A stretch of DNA of 56,866 bases from JBBIQS01 sp037442205 (GTDB lineage: Bacteria > Myxococcota > Myxococcia > Myxococcales > UBA5297). Positions 29,621 through 38,675 of the stretch are shown here, piece by piece. The first letter of the stretch is position 1, and each line of letters begins with the position of its first letter. The notes beneath the pieces were generated by a model, which saw nothing but the letters and a program-made list of their open reading frames with translations, was not told the origin of the DNA and made no database searches. Location: assembly GCA_037442205.1 (NCBI GenBank), contig JBBIQS010000053.1:1-56866 (forward strand), written 5' to 3'. The translations under genes were made by a program, and so were the position numbers.

Positions 29621-32548
29621 GTGGGCGAGCAAGATCTCCAGGAGCTGTTCGAGGCGGTGCGCGAGGCCTGCTCGCGCAGCGGGTGGTCGAAGGGCGTCGA
29701 GCTGGCGCGCGCCGGTGCGGTCGTCGGCGAGCAGGACGCGGGCGACCACGTGGTCCTCAAGGTCTCGACCGCCGGCGAGCTGATCAGCCGGACGGTCACC
29801 CTCCACCCGGCCGACGCCGAGTGGACCTGCGACTGCGACACCGGCGAGGACGCCTGCGTCCACGTCGCCGCCGCCGCCATCGCCCTGCGGCGCGCCCGCC
29901 AGGCCGGCCAGGCGCTGCCGCAGGCCACCGGCAACGTCGCGAGCATCCGCTACCTCTTCACCCGGGCGCAGGGGGCGCTGCTGTTCGCGCGGGCTTTCGT
30001 CCGCAGCGGCGAGGAGGAGGTCTTCGAGGCCAGCCTTGCGGCCATCAACGCCGGGCGGATCAAGGGCCCGGCCTTCGTCGCTACTTCTGCCGACCTGGCG
30101 GTGGACCTGGCGCTGGGGATGCGCACCAACGGCTTCATCCCGCGCGAGGCGCTCGCCCTGCTGCTCGCCCCCTTGAGCGACTGCGCCGACATCCGCCTCG
30201 ACGGAAGGCCGGTGACCGTCTCCAAGCAGAAGGTGGGCATGCGGGTGCTGGTGGAGGATCAGGGCGCCGGTTTCCGGCTCAGCCTGGGGCCGGACCCTTC
30301 GATCAGCGAGACCTTCTCCAACGGCGTGGCGCTGTGCGGCGACACCCTGCGGGCGCTCGCCGAGCCTCGGCTCCTCGGTCGCGAGCTCGCCGAGCTGCAG
30401 GGCGGCAAGTACTACGGCCCGGAGTCGACCGCGGAGCTGGTCAGCAAGATCCTCCCCTCGCTGCGCGAGCGCATCGAGGTCGAGGTCCGCGCCCGCCGCC
30501 TGCCGCGGACCGCCGAGCGCGCCCTGCCGCGCGTCAAGATCGACGTCGCCAAGGAGGCCGACGCGCTGGTGGTGCTGGCGACGCTGGTCTACGGCGATCC
30601 GCCCATCGCCCGCGTCGACGGCGGCCGGCTGACGCTGCTCTCCAACCAGATGCCGGTGCGCGACGAGTTGGCCGAGGAGCGACTGGCCCGCCAGCTGAGC
30701 ACTCAGCTCGGCCTGGCGCCCGGTCACAAGGAGCGGTTCGAGGCCGAGGCCGGCGTGGCCTTCGCCAAGAAGCTCGCCGGCTGGCGCGGACAGGTCGAGG
30801 GCGAGGCCCACCGCGAGTTCTTCCTCGCCCCGCCGCTGGTCCCGCACTTGCGGACCCGCGGCGACTCCTTCGACCTCTGGTTCGACTCGCCCAACGAGTC
30901 GGGAAAGCCCGGCCGCGCCGATCCCTCGGCGGTGGTGCGCGCCTGGCGCAGCGGGTCGTCGCTCGCCCCGCTGCTCGAGGGCGGCTGGGCCCCGCTGCCC
31001 AGGGACTGGATGGCGAAGTTCGGAGATCGCGTGGCCGATCTGCTGGCAGCGCGATCGGCCATGGGCGAAGTCCCCGCCTGCGCCCTGCCCGACCTCGCAC
31101 GGCTGTGCGGCGACCTCGATCAGCCTCCGCCGCCCGGCTTCACCGCGCTCAAGCCGCTGCTCGACAACTTCGAGGGCCTGCCGGAGGCGGCGCTTCCTTC
31201 CGATCTACCGGTCGAGCTTCGTCACTACCAGCGCCAAGGCGTGCGCTGGCTCGGTTTCCTGAGGAAGGCCAGGCTCGGCGCCCTGCTGGCCGACGACATG
31301 GGCCTGGGCAAGACGCTGCAGGCGCTCTGCGCCATCGAGCAGCCGGCGCTGGTAGTGGCGCCGACCAGCGTGGTCTTCAACTGGGCCGCCGAGGCCGCCC
31401 GCTTCCGCCCTTCGCTCAAGGTCTGCGTCTACCACGGCCCGGGCCGCCAGCTCGATCCCAAGGCCGACCTCACCCTCACCAGCTACGCCCTGCTGCGCCT
31501 CGACGCGGAGAAGCTGGCCGCCGCCCGCTGGAAGACCGTCGTCCTCGACGAGGCGCAGTCGATCAAGAACCCGGACAGCCAGGTGGCCCGGGCCGCCTAT
31601 CGCCTGCAGGGCGAGTTCCGCCTGGCGCTCACCGGCACCCCGGTCGAGAATCGCCTCGAGGAGCTGTGGAGCGAGCTGCACTTCCTCAACCCCGGCCTGC
31701 TCGGCGGCCGCTCCGACTTCGACGAGCGCTACGCCCAGCCCATCGCCCAGGGCACCGACGGCGCCGCCTCCCGCCTGCGCGAGCGGATTCGGCCGTTCGT
31801 GCTGCGCCGGCTCAAGCGCGAGGTCGCCCCCGAGCTGCCGCCGCGCAGCGAGGTGGTGCTGCACTGCGTCCTCTCCGAGGAAGAGCGGGCGGTCTACGAG
31901 GCAGTGCGCGCCGCCACCCGCACCGACGTGCTGGCCCGCCTCAGCCAGGGCGGCGCGGGAGTGCTGGCGGCCCTCGAGGCGCTGCTGCGGCTGCGGCAGG
32001 CCTGCTGCCATCCGTCGCTGGTCCCCGGCCAGAGCGCCGAGAGCTCGGCCAAGATGGAGGTGCTGCTCGAGTCGCTCGAGGAGGCGGCCGCCGACGGCCA
32101 CAAGTCGCTGGTCTTCTCGCAGTGGACCTCGCTGCTCGACCTGATCGAGCCGCACCTCAGCCGGTCGGGCATCGACTTCTGCCGGCTGGACGGCGCCACC
32201 CGCGACCGCGGCGAGGTGGTCTCCCGCTTCCAGGGCCAGGGCGGCCCGCCGGTGATGCTCATCTCGCTCAAGGCCGGCGGCGCCGGCCTCAACCTCACCG
32301 CCGCCGACCACGTCTTCCTGGTCGACCCGTGGTGGAACCCGGCGGTCGAGGACCAGGCCGCCGATCGCGCCCACCGCATCGGCCAGGACAAGCCGGTCTT
32401 CGTCCATCGGCTGGTGGCCAAGGACACGGTCGAAGAGCGGATCCTCGCCCTGCAGGGAGCCAAGCGCGCGCTCGCCGAAGCGGCCCTGTCAGGCGCCTCG
32501 CAGGCGGCGGGCCTGACGCGCGAAGATCTGATGGAATTGCTCGCCTGA
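29621..32548 (+). CDS. SWIM-domain SNF2/HepA-type ATPase
   Basis: A 975-residue superfamily 2 DNA translocase. Near the N-terminus a SWIM zinc finger, CxCx6CxH (C70, C72, C79, H81), is seen. Residues 110-510 are an uncharacterised middle region of the kind found in bacterial SNF2 proteins. From 525 the two RecA lobes follow: Walker A DDMGLGKT near 560, DEAQ near 643, the LTGTPVEN motif III, then LISLKAGGAGLNLTAADHV and DRAHRIGQ in lobe 2. It should move along double-stranded DNA and remodel protein or RNA polymerase complexes. Translation starts at GTG after GAGGAAAC. The gene heads a five-gene run with short spacers. Confidence 0.92.
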   Translation: MGEQDLQELFEAVREACSRSGWSKGVELARAGAVVGEQDAGDHVVLKVSTAGELISRTVTLHPADAEWTCDCDTGEDACVHVAAAAIALRRARQAGQALPQATGNVASIRYLFTRAQGALLFARAFVRSGEEEVFEASLAAINAGRIKGPAFVATSADLAVDLALGMRTNGFIPREALALLLAPLSDCADIRLDGRPVTVSKQKVGMRVLVEDQGAGFRLSLGPDPSISETFSNGVALCGDTLRALAEPRLLGRELAELQGGKYYGPESTAELVSKILPSLRERIEVEVRARRLPRTAERALPRVKIDVAKEADALVVLATLVYGDPPIARVDGGRLTLLSNQMPVRDELAEERLARQLSTQLGLAPGHKERFEAEAGVAFAKKLAGWRGQVEGEAHREFFLAPPLVPHLRTRGDSFDLWFDSPNESGKPGRADPSAVVRAWRSGSSLAPLLEGGWAPLPRDWMAKFGDRVADLLAARSAMGEVPACALPDLARLCGDLDQPPPPGFTALKPLLDNFEGLPEAALPSDLPVELRHYQRQGVRWLGFLRKARLGALLADDMGLGKTLQALCAIEQPALVVAPTSVVFNWAAEAARFRPSLKVCVYHGPGRQLDPKADLTLTSYALLRLDAEKLAAARWKTVVLDEAQSIKNPDSQVARAAYRLQGEFRLALTGTPVENRLEELWSELHFLNPGLLGGRSDFDERYAQPIAQGTDGAASRLRERIRPFVLRRLKREVAPELPPRSEVVLHCVLSEEERAVYEAVRAATRTDVLARLSQGGAGVLAALEALLRLRQACCHPSLVPGQSAESSAKMEVLLESLEEAAADGHKSLVFSQWTSLLDLIEPHLSRSGIDFCRLDGATRDRGEVVSRFQGQGGPPVMLISLKAGGAGLNLTAADHVFLVDPWWNPAVEDQAADRAHRIGQDKPVFVHRLVAKDTVEERILALQGAKRALAEAALSGASQAAGLTREDLMELLA

Positions 32549-32567
32549 CGCTCTTACGGAGAATCCC

Positions 32568-33206
32568 ATGCGCCTCGTCTACGCCTTCCTCCTCGCCCTG
32601 CTGCTGGCCGCCTGTGGCGGCGGCGATCCCGTCGCCAAGGTGGCGCTGGGAGATTCGCCGGCGCGCGGCCAGGCCGACGCCTGGGTGACCATGGTCGAGT
32701 TCTCCGACTTCCAGTGCCCGTACTGCGCCAAGGCCGAGCCGACGGTGCAGCAGCTCGCCGCCGACTACCCCGACGACCTGCGGGTCGTCTACAAGCACTT
32801 CCCGCTGTCGTTCCACGAGCGGGCGCTGCCGGCCGCCCACGCCGCCGAGTGCGCCCGCGAGCAGGGGAAGTTCTGGGAGATGCACGACAAGCTCTTCGCC
32901 CAGTCCCCGGCGCTGGCCGATTCCGACCTGGCCAGCGACGCCACGCAGCTGAGCCTGGACCTGAGCGCCTGGAACGCCTGCCTGCCCGAGCAGCGCATCG
33001 CCGACCGGATCGACGCCGACTTCCAACAGGGCAAGCAGGTCGGGGTCTCAGGGACGCCCACCTTCTTCATCAACGGCCGGGCGCTGGTGGGGAGCCTGCC
33101 CTACGCGGACTTCAAGAAGGTCATCGACGAGGAGCTCGACAAGGCGCGCAAGAGCGGCATCGCCAAGGCGGACTACTACCGCAAGGCCGTGCTCGGGGAG
33201 AAGTAG
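32568..33206 (+). CDS. DsbA-like thioredoxin-fold lipoprotein
   Basis: A 212-residue protein with lipobox LLAAC (Cys 16) and a DsbA/DsbG-type fold. The active site FQCPYC has C50 and C53, and the cis-proline loop is SGTPTFFING (P164). The helical insert between them (about 85-145) has two more cysteines (C95, C138). Proteins of this type form or isomerise disulphides in the periplasm, which suits the many Cys-rich lipoproteins in this window. AGGAGAATCCC-like GGAG precedes the ATG. It follows the SNF2 gene by 19 bases. Confidence 0.9.
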   Translation: MRLVYAFLLALLLAACGGGDPVAKVALGDSPARGQADAWVTMVEFSDFQCPYCAKAEPTVQQLAADYPDDLRVVYKHFPLSFHERALPAAHAAECAREQGKFWEMHDKLFAQSPALADSDLASDATQLSLDLSAWNACLPEQRIADRIDADFQQGKQVGVSGTPTFFINGRALVGSLPYADFKKVIDEELDKARKSGIAKADYYRKAVLGEK

Positions 33207-33209
33207 CCG

Positions 33210-33515
33210 ATGGGCATGGACTGGTTCACCGTCGAGGTCAGCGAGGAGGATCTCAAGCGCGAAAAAGCCAAGGCACGCGAGCTTCGCCAGAGCCAGTGGT
33301 GGAAGAACCGCGTCGGCCGCGGCCAGTGCCACTACTGCGGCCAGCGCTTCCCGCCGGCCGAGCTGACCATGGACCACATCGTGCCGCTGATCCGCGGCGG
33401 CAAGAGCACCCGCGGCAACGTCGTGCCAGCCTGCAAGGAGTGCAACAACAAGAAGAAGTACATGCTCCCCATCGAGTGGGACGAGTACCTGAGCAAGCTC
33501 CAGCAGGACGGCTAA
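33210..33515 (+). CDS. HNH endonuclease domain protein
   Basis: A 101-residue protein that is essentially one HNH domain after a 35-residue charged N-terminus. CHYC (C40, C43) and CKEC (C75, C78) form the structural zinc site. DHIVPLIRGG holds D55-H56, and N70 and N79 follow at the expected places, so the beta-beta-alpha-metal nuclease core looks intact. It starts three bases after the DsbA-like gene. Target DNA is unknown; stand-alone HNH proteins of this size occur widely in bacteria and are often of unknown role. Confidence 0.88.
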   Translation: MGMDWFTVEVSEEDLKREKAKARELRQSQWWKNRVGRGQCHYCGQRFPPAELTMDHIVPLIRGGKSTRGNVVPACKECNNKKKYMLPIEWDEYLSKLQQDG

Positions 33516-33537
33516 TCCCCTTCGCCTGAGAGCAGCG

Positions 33538-34812
33538 ATGCCCATCGCCGAACCCGCGCCGCTCCCCGCCGTCCCCGCTCCCGCCGCCGGCCACGGAGTG
33601 CGCCGGGCGCTGGCGGTGCTCACCCTGGTCAACCTCCTCAACTACCTCGACCGCTTCGTCATCTCGGCGGTGCTCGAGAGCATCAAGCGCTCGGAGCTGT
33701 CGCCCAGCGACCTGCAGCTCGGGGCCCTCGCCTCGGGCTTCATCGTGGTCTACATGGTCACCTCGCCGGTCTTCGGCGCCCTGGGGGACAAGGGCTCGCG
33801 GCCGCGCCTGATCTCGCTGGGCGTGGGGATCTGGAGCGCCGCCACCGCGCTCGCCGGCCTGGCCCACAGCTATGTCACGCTCTTCCTGTCGCGGGCCGCG
33901 GTCGGAATCGGCGAGGCGGCCTACGGCACCATCTCGCCCAGCCTGCTGGCCGACTACTTCCCGCGCAGCAAGCGTGGCCGGATCTTCTCCATCTTCTTCG
34001 CCGCCATCCCCATCGGCTCGGCGCTCGGCTACGTCTTGGGCGGGCTGGTCGACCGCGCCTGGGGCTGGCGCGCTGCTTTCTTCGTCGCCGGCGCGCCCGG
34101 CCTGCTGTTGGCGCTGCTGTGCCTGACGCTGCCCGATCCGCCGCGCGGCCAGCACGACGACACCCCGCCCCCGAAGCCCTCCTCCGGGCTGCTCGAGACC
34201 TACCTCGAGCTGCTGCGCAACGTCCCCTACTCGCTGACGGTGCTCGGCTATGCCGCCTACACCTTCGCCCTGGGCGGGATGGCGATCTGGATGCCGGCCT
34301 TCCTCGAGCGGGTGCGCCACCTTCCACCAGAGCAGGCCAAGATCCAGTTCGGGGCCATCGTGGTGGTCACGGGCTTCATCGGAACCTTCGCCGGCGGCTG
34401 GCTCGGCGACTGGCTGCTCAAGCGGACGAAGCAGGCCTACCTCTGGCTCTCGGCGGTGGCCACGCTGCTGGCCGTCCCCGCCTCGCTGGTGGCCTTCCTC
34501 GCGCCCGATCCCGGCCTCTACATGGCCGGGCTGATCGCCGCCGAGGTCCTGATGTTCGCCTCCACCGGCCCGATCAACAGCGCGCTGGTGAACCTGGTCA
34601 CTCCCACCGAGCGCGCCAGCGCGGTGGCCTTGAGCATCTTCGCCATCCACATCCTGGGCGACGTCCCCTCGCCGCTGCTGATCGGCGCCATCTCCGACGC
34701 CTCCAACCTGACCACCGCGGTGATGGTGGTGCCGGTGGCCGTTCTGATTTCGGGCCTGGTCTGGGGCTTCGCCGCGCTGCGCGGCGAGCGGACGCGGCAG
34801 GGTGCGCCGTGA
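33538..34812 (+). CDS. MFS transporter, Spinster-like
   Basis: A 424-residue transporter with about 12 membrane helices. The N-terminal NLLNYLDRFVISAVL, the GALGDKGSRPR loop between helices 2 and 3, and GIGEAAYGTISPSLLADYFPRSKRGR are the pattern of the Spinster-type branch of the major facilitator superfamily. The central cytoplasmic loop is around 200-225. Eukaryotic members move sphingosine-1-phosphate and lysophospholipids. Here, translational coupling to an acyltransferase gene (4-base overlap GTGA) makes a lipid or lipid-precursor substrate plausible, but this is inference. It follows the HNH gene by 22 bases. Confidence 0.85.
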   Translation: MPIAEPAPLPAVPAPAAGHGVRRALAVLTLVNLLNYLDRFVISAVLESIKRSELSPSDLQLGALASGFIVVYMVTSPVFGALGDKGSRPRLISLGVGIWSAATALAGLAHSYVTLFLSRAAVGIGEAAYGTISPSLLADYFPRSKRGRIFSIFFAAIPIGSALGYVLGGLVDRAWGWRAAFFVAGAPGLLLALLCLTLPDPPRGQHDDTPPPKPSSGLLETYLELLRNVPYSLTVLGYAAYTFALGGMAIWMPAFLERVRHLPPEQAKIQFGAIVVVTGFIGTFAGGWLGDWLLKRTKQAYLWLSAVATLLAVPASLVAFLAPDPGLYMAGLIAAEVLMFASTGPINSALVNLVTPTERASAVALSIFAIHILGDVPSPLLIGAISDASNLTTAVMVVPVAVLISGLVWGFAALRGERTRQGAP

Positions 34813-36155
34813 GGGCGCTGGCGCGGCTGTTCTTCGCGGCGCTGCTCAGGGTCTTCTTCCGGCGGCTGCAGGTCGCGGGGAGGGAGAGGCTGCCCGAGCG
34901 CGGGCCGGCGGTGGTGGTCCTCAACCACCCGAGCGCGCTGGTGGATCCGGCGCTCATCATGACGCTGGTCAAGCGCCCGGTTTCCTTCCTGGCGAAGGAG
35001 CCCCTTTTCCGCATGCCGGTCATCGGGAGCCTGGTGCGGGCCTTCGACGCGATCCCCGTCTACCGCAAGCAGGACAACGCCGACACCGCCCAGAACCGCC
35101 TGACCTTCGAGAAGGCGCGCGCGGTTCTCGCCGGCGGCGGGATCCTGGCGCTCTTCCCCGAGGGCACCTCGCACGACGATCCCAAGCTGCGCCCGCTCAA
35201 GACCGGGGCGGCGCGTATCGCCCTGGGAGCTGCTGCCGGCGGGCTGCCGATCCAGATCGTCCCCGCCGGGCTCTACTTCACCGACAAGGGCAGCTTCCGC
35301 AGCGAGGCGTTGCTCTCCTTCGGCGAGCCCTTTCCCGTGGTCCCCGCGGAGCTCGGCCCCGACCTCGAGCCGCCGTCGCAGTCGGTCCACGCCCTCACCG
35401 ACCAGATCGAGCGCGGCCTCGCCACGGTGACATTGCAGGCCGAGGAACAGGCGCTGCTCGACCTCGCCGCCCGCGCCGAGCGCATCCTCTCCGCCGGCTC
35501 CGGAGAGCGAGCCGACCTGGCGCGCAAGTTCGACCTGCGCAAGAGGCTGGTCGAAGGCCAGGCGATCCTGGGCACCACCATGGGCCCGCGGTTGGAGCGG
35601 CTGGAGCGGCGGCTGGGGCGCTTCGAGTCGGCGCTCGAGCAGGCGGGAGTCTCGCCGCAGCTCGTCGATCCCGGCCAGTTCCGGCTCGCCACGGTGCTCT
35701 CGGTCGCCGCGCGCACGCTGCTCTTCTTGCTCGCGCTGCTGCCGCTGGCCATCGCCGGGGCGCTGATCCACTGGCCGATCTATCAGCTCGTCCGCGCGCT
35801 CTCCCGCAAGATGGCGGCCGACGACCGCACCATGCTGGCCACGGTGAAGCTGCTGGCGTCGCTGGTGTTCTACCCGGCGCTGTGGCTGGCCCTGGGAGTC
35901 GCCGCCGGGGTCCGCCTCAGCTGGCCGGCGGGCCTCGGCGCGATGGCGCTGGCGATCGGCGGCGCCGCAGGCGCCCTGGCCTTCTTCGAGCGTTTCGACT
36001 GGGCGATCGGCGCCTTGCGGGCGCTGGGGCTCTTCGCCTTCCGCCGGCGGGCCTTCCTCAGGCTCGCCCAGGAGCGGGAGGCCATCCGCGACGAGCTGCT
36101 GGCGCTCGGCGCCGAGCTGGAGCGGCAGCAGCAGCTGGCTGCGCCCGGCGCCTGA
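34809..36155 (+). CDS. PlsC-type glycerolipid acyltransferase
   Basis: A 448-residue enzyme that transfers acyl chains to glycerol-3-phosphate or lysophospholipids. The motif is NHPSALVDP, with H40 and D46 spaced by five residues instead of the usual four, as in the Gat1/Gpt2-like subgroup. The substrate-binding motif is FPEGTSHDD near 118-126. After the catalytic domain (to about 215) a helical region precedes two or three membrane helices (about 300-325 and 350-400) and a charged tail. The GTG start overlaps the stop of the transporter gene, so translation is coupled. The frame is open upstream but only out of frame through the transporter gene. Confidence 0.85.
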   Translation: MRALARLFFAALLRVFFRRLQVAGRERLPERGPAVVVLNHPSALVDPALIMTLVKRPVSFLAKEPLFRMPVIGSLVRAFDAIPVYRKQDNADTAQNRLTFEKARAVLAGGGILALFPEGTSHDDPKLRPLKTGAARIALGAAAGGLPIQIVPAGLYFTDKGSFRSEALLSFGEPFPVVPAELGPDLEPPSQSVHALTDQIERGLATVTLQAEEQALLDLAARAERILSAGSGERADLARKFDLRKRLVEGQAILGTTMGPRLERLERRLGRFESALEQAGVSPQLVDPGQFRLATVLSVAARTLLFLLALLPLAIAGALIHWPIYQLVRALSRKMAADDRTMLATVKLLASLVFYPALWLALGVAAGVRLSWPAGLGAMALAIGGAAGALAFFERFDWAIGALRALGLFAFRRRAFLRLAQEREAIRDELLALGAELERQQQLAAPGA

Positions 36156-36165
36156 CCGCTCGAGG

Positions 36166-36639
36166 TCAGTTGTGGGTCAGCATATAGCCGGCGGCAACCC
36201 AGCCGTTCATCCCGCCGAGCAGGTAGCGGACATTGCGGTAGCCGCGATCGGCCAGGGCATTGCCGGCGTCGATGCTCATCGAGCCGCCGAGGCAGGTGAG
36301 CACCACCTTCTTGTCGAGATCGGGGCCGATGTAGGCCACCAGCGCCGGCACGTCGGAGTAGACGAGGTGGGCGTCGGTCCCGGGAACCTCGCCGGCGTAG
36401 GGGGTGTGGACGTCGATCAGCAGGAAGTCCTTGGCCGCCAGCTCGGCGTGCAGCTGGTCGGGAGTGACGATGCCCAGCTTGGCGATCCCGGCATCGGCCC
36501 CGGCGTCCGCGCCGGCGTCCGCCTCGGATTGAGCGCCGGCGTCGGTCGGCCCCGTGCACACCCCTCCGCCGTCCGGGGAGGCGGGAGTCGGAGTGCCGCA
36601 GGCGGCGAGGAGCAGAGCCATCGAGAGAATCCAGCGCAT
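36166..36639 (-). CDS. rhodanese-like lipoprotein
   Basis: A 157-residue lipoprotein with lipobox LLAAC, an Ala/Asp linker containing DAGADAGADAG (about 40-51) and one rhodanese domain (56-155). The domain keeps DVHTPYAGEVPGT and the active-site loop VVLTCLGGSMSIDAG with the catalytic Cys. The usual Arg of CxxGxR is absent, so sulphur transfer is not certain; the domain may simply bind or relay. The ATG at 36639 is preferred over a TTG two codons earlier, with GAGG upstream. It lies 23 bases after the large uncharacterised gene and should share its transcript. Confidence 0.8.
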   Translation of the reverse strand: MRWILSMALLLAACGTPTPASPDGGGVCTGPTDAGAQSEADAGADAGADAGIAKLGIVTPDQLHAELAAKDFLLIDVHTPYAGEVPGTDAHLVYSDVPALVAYIGPDLDKKVVLTCLGGSMSIDAGNALADRGYRNVRYLLGGMNGWVAAGYMLTHN

Positions 36640-36662
36640 GGTCAACCTCGTCGTGGAGAGCC

Positions 36663-38567
36663 CTAGTCAACCCCGGCGGGATGGCGATCGTCAAAGAACG
36701 CGGCGCTGGCTCCGCCGTTGAACTTGAGCAAGCATCGCTTGGTGCAGGTGCCGGCGCAGCAGGTCTCGGCAAATTTCCGCAGGGCTCCGTTCATCGCCGG
36801 GCCGATCTCGCGGGAAAAGCCGACATCCCCGAGGAGGGTCGCCATCTTCCGGTCGAGGTCGTTGCGCTTGTGCTCCAAGTCCTCGAGAAAGACCTCCGCG
36901 CAGACCAGGGACAATCCCCTGAAGATCTCGTGCTCGGGCCGCTGGGATCCCGGCAACACAGAGAACGCCGCCTCGAGTGCGTCGAGCGCAGCGGCGGTGA
37001 AGTCGAGCAGCGCCAGGTCGCGCCCGCGGGGCTTCTCCTCCTTGCGGAAATACGCGCGGCGCACCTCGACACGGGTGGCGGCTCGAAACACAGGAGCGTC
37101 GAATCCCTTCTCGGCAATGGCCTGTGCTGCGCGCATCGAGCCCTCGAGCATCGCCCGCCCCAGCACGCAGGTCTCGAAAGAGCGCTCGGCCTCGTCGGCC
37201 AGCCCGGCCATCGTCGCCGCCCGGGCCTGGTCGCCCTTCCACCGGTACCAGCGCGCCATGTGGCGGGCCATGGCCACCGCGCGCGCGCGCAGCGGAGAGG
37301 TCGCCAGCTTGCCGAGAGCTTCGCGGTACCACTTCTCGTCCGGCCCGCTTCCCGCCGGCGGCAAAATGCCGGCGTCGGCGAGGTCGCCGAACTCGAAGAA
37401 CCACGCCCCCATCAGCTCTTCGGCCTGCAGTAGCTCGCGCGCGGCCTGCAGCTCCGGCCGGGCCGGCGCCACTTCCGAGTCCTCGCCTTCGCCGGCGGGG
37501 ATGCGGGCGAACAGGGTCAGCGCCATCTCGGCCGCGGGCGAGAGCAGCCCTGGGGCGGTGCGCCTGGCCGCCTCGCGAACCAGCTCACCCGCCTCGGCGA
37601 GCGGGGCCTCGACCATCGCCATGTGGTCGGCGACCAATTTGGCGTGCAGCCGCTCGAGCTGAGCCGCGCTCTGCTGGGGAAAGACGAAGGCGCGGATGGT
37701 CTGCTCGTTCACGTACGCGCAGATATCGAGCACGGTGAGCGAGCCATTGGGGTTGTCGAGCGCGACGATGGCGATGAACCTCCCCTGCCCGTCGGCCGCG
37801 CCCACCCAGGCGCGCCCGGTCAGCGGCAGCGGTGGGCGGTCGAGGTCCACCAGGCGGGTGCGGGTCCGCAGCAGCGCCGCGCGCAGCTCGGCCTTGATCT
37901 CCTCGTCCTGCTCGGCGGCCAGCAGCCGCTCGAGCATCGAGACCGTTTCCTCCTCGGGCTCGCCGAGCGCCGCCTCGAGGATGCCCTCCCTCAGCGACCC
38001 GAGCTCCGCGCAGGCGAGCGAGCTCTCATAGGTCGCCCATGCCGGCGCCCCGACGCGCTGGCGGCAGCGCTCCAGGCGCTGGAAGAAGAGAGCGCGCGCG
38101 TCCTCGTCCGGCAGCATCTGCAGCCACTCGGCGACGCCGTAGCTGCCATATCGATGGGTCAGGCACAGGCCGAGGGAGTCCTCGAGCGGGACGTCGGAGA
38201 GCTCGAACAGCTCGTCGGGACCGAGGGCGCGCGCGAGCGCCTCCTGCGCCTCCTGTGCCCGCTCGCCCCCGCGCGCGAGGGCCCCAACCGCGGCCGCCCG
38301 GACCCGGCGACTCCGATTCCGATCGGCCGCCACCGCCGCCAGCTTGCGCTGTTCCTTCCAGAGCTGCAGCTGGCTTCCGGCGTCGAGGAAGAGGTTCAGC
38401 GACCGGCCCTCGAGCTCAAAGCGGTCCAGGACTTCGAGAAGGGCCGCGCGGCAGGCCGCCTGGTTGAGCCCCTTGAGGCGGTGTCGAACCTCGCCAGGGT
38501 TGGCCGGCAGCTCTTCGAACAGCCGATGGATGACGGCGGCGGCATCGCCGGCGCGGCGACGGCTCAT
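36663..38567 (-). CDS. large helical protein with C-terminal cysteine cluster
   Basis: A 634-residue soluble protein of no recognised family. The N-terminal 260 residues look like helical repeats (HEAT-like, for example RRVRAAAVGALARGGERAQEA). A short beta-rich module around 258-310 includes VGAADGQGRFIAIVALDNPNG. Another 300 residues of helices follow. The last 40 residues hold a tight cysteine cluster, CCAGTCTKRC (C603, C604, C608, C612), that could bind zinc or an iron-sulphur centre. AAGGAGG precedes the ATG, so the gene is well supported. It follows mug by 108 bases and precedes the rhodanese lipoprotein gene. Confidence 0.65.
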   Translation of the reverse strand: MSRRRAGDAAAVIHRLFEELPANPGEVRHRLKGLNQAACRAALLEVLDRFELEGRSLNLFLDAGSQLQLWKEQRKLAAVAADRNRSRRVRAAAVGALARGGERAQEAQEALARALGPDELFELSDVPLEDSLGLCLTHRYGSYGVAEWLQMLPDEDARALFFQRLERCRQRVGAPAWATYESSLACAELGSLREGILEAALGEPEEETVSMLERLLAAEQDEEIKAELRAALLRTRTRLVDLDRPPLPLTGRAWVGAADGQGRFIAIVALDNPNGSLTVLDICAYVNEQTIRAFVFPQQSAAQLERLHAKLVADHMAMVEAPLAEAGELVREAARRTAPGLLSPAAEMALTLFARIPAGEGEDSEVAPARPELQAARELLQAEELMGAWFFEFGDLADAGILPPAGSGPDEKWYREALGKLATSPLRARAVAMARHMARWYRWKGDQARAATMAGLADEAERSFETCVLGRAMLEGSMRAAQAIAEKGFDAPVFRAATRVEVRRAYFRKEEKPRGRDLALLDFTAAALDALEAAFSVLPGSQRPEHEIFRGLSLVCAEVFLEDLEHKRNDLDRKMATLLGDVGFSREIGPAMNGALRKFAETCCAGTCTKRCLLKFNGGASAAFFDDRHPAGVD

Positions 38568-38675
38568 GGACCCCTCCTTGAAGCCAATCCAGAGTGCCGA
38601 CTTCTCTCATCCCCGGGCTGGTGGCGCAACCGCCTTGCGGACGCGGCCATTGCCGGGGTGCTCGAAAGAGGAAAG

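Noticed and set aside
33210..33515. Homing endonuclease or mobile element based on the HNH domain
   Set aside because: No intron, intein, inverted repeats or target duplication is visible, and the gene is tightly packed in an operon.
34119..34808. Upstream extension of the acyltransferase frame into the transporter gene
   Set aside because: It would read the transporter gene out of frame; the GTG at 34809 overlapping the transporter stop gives a normal PlsC start.
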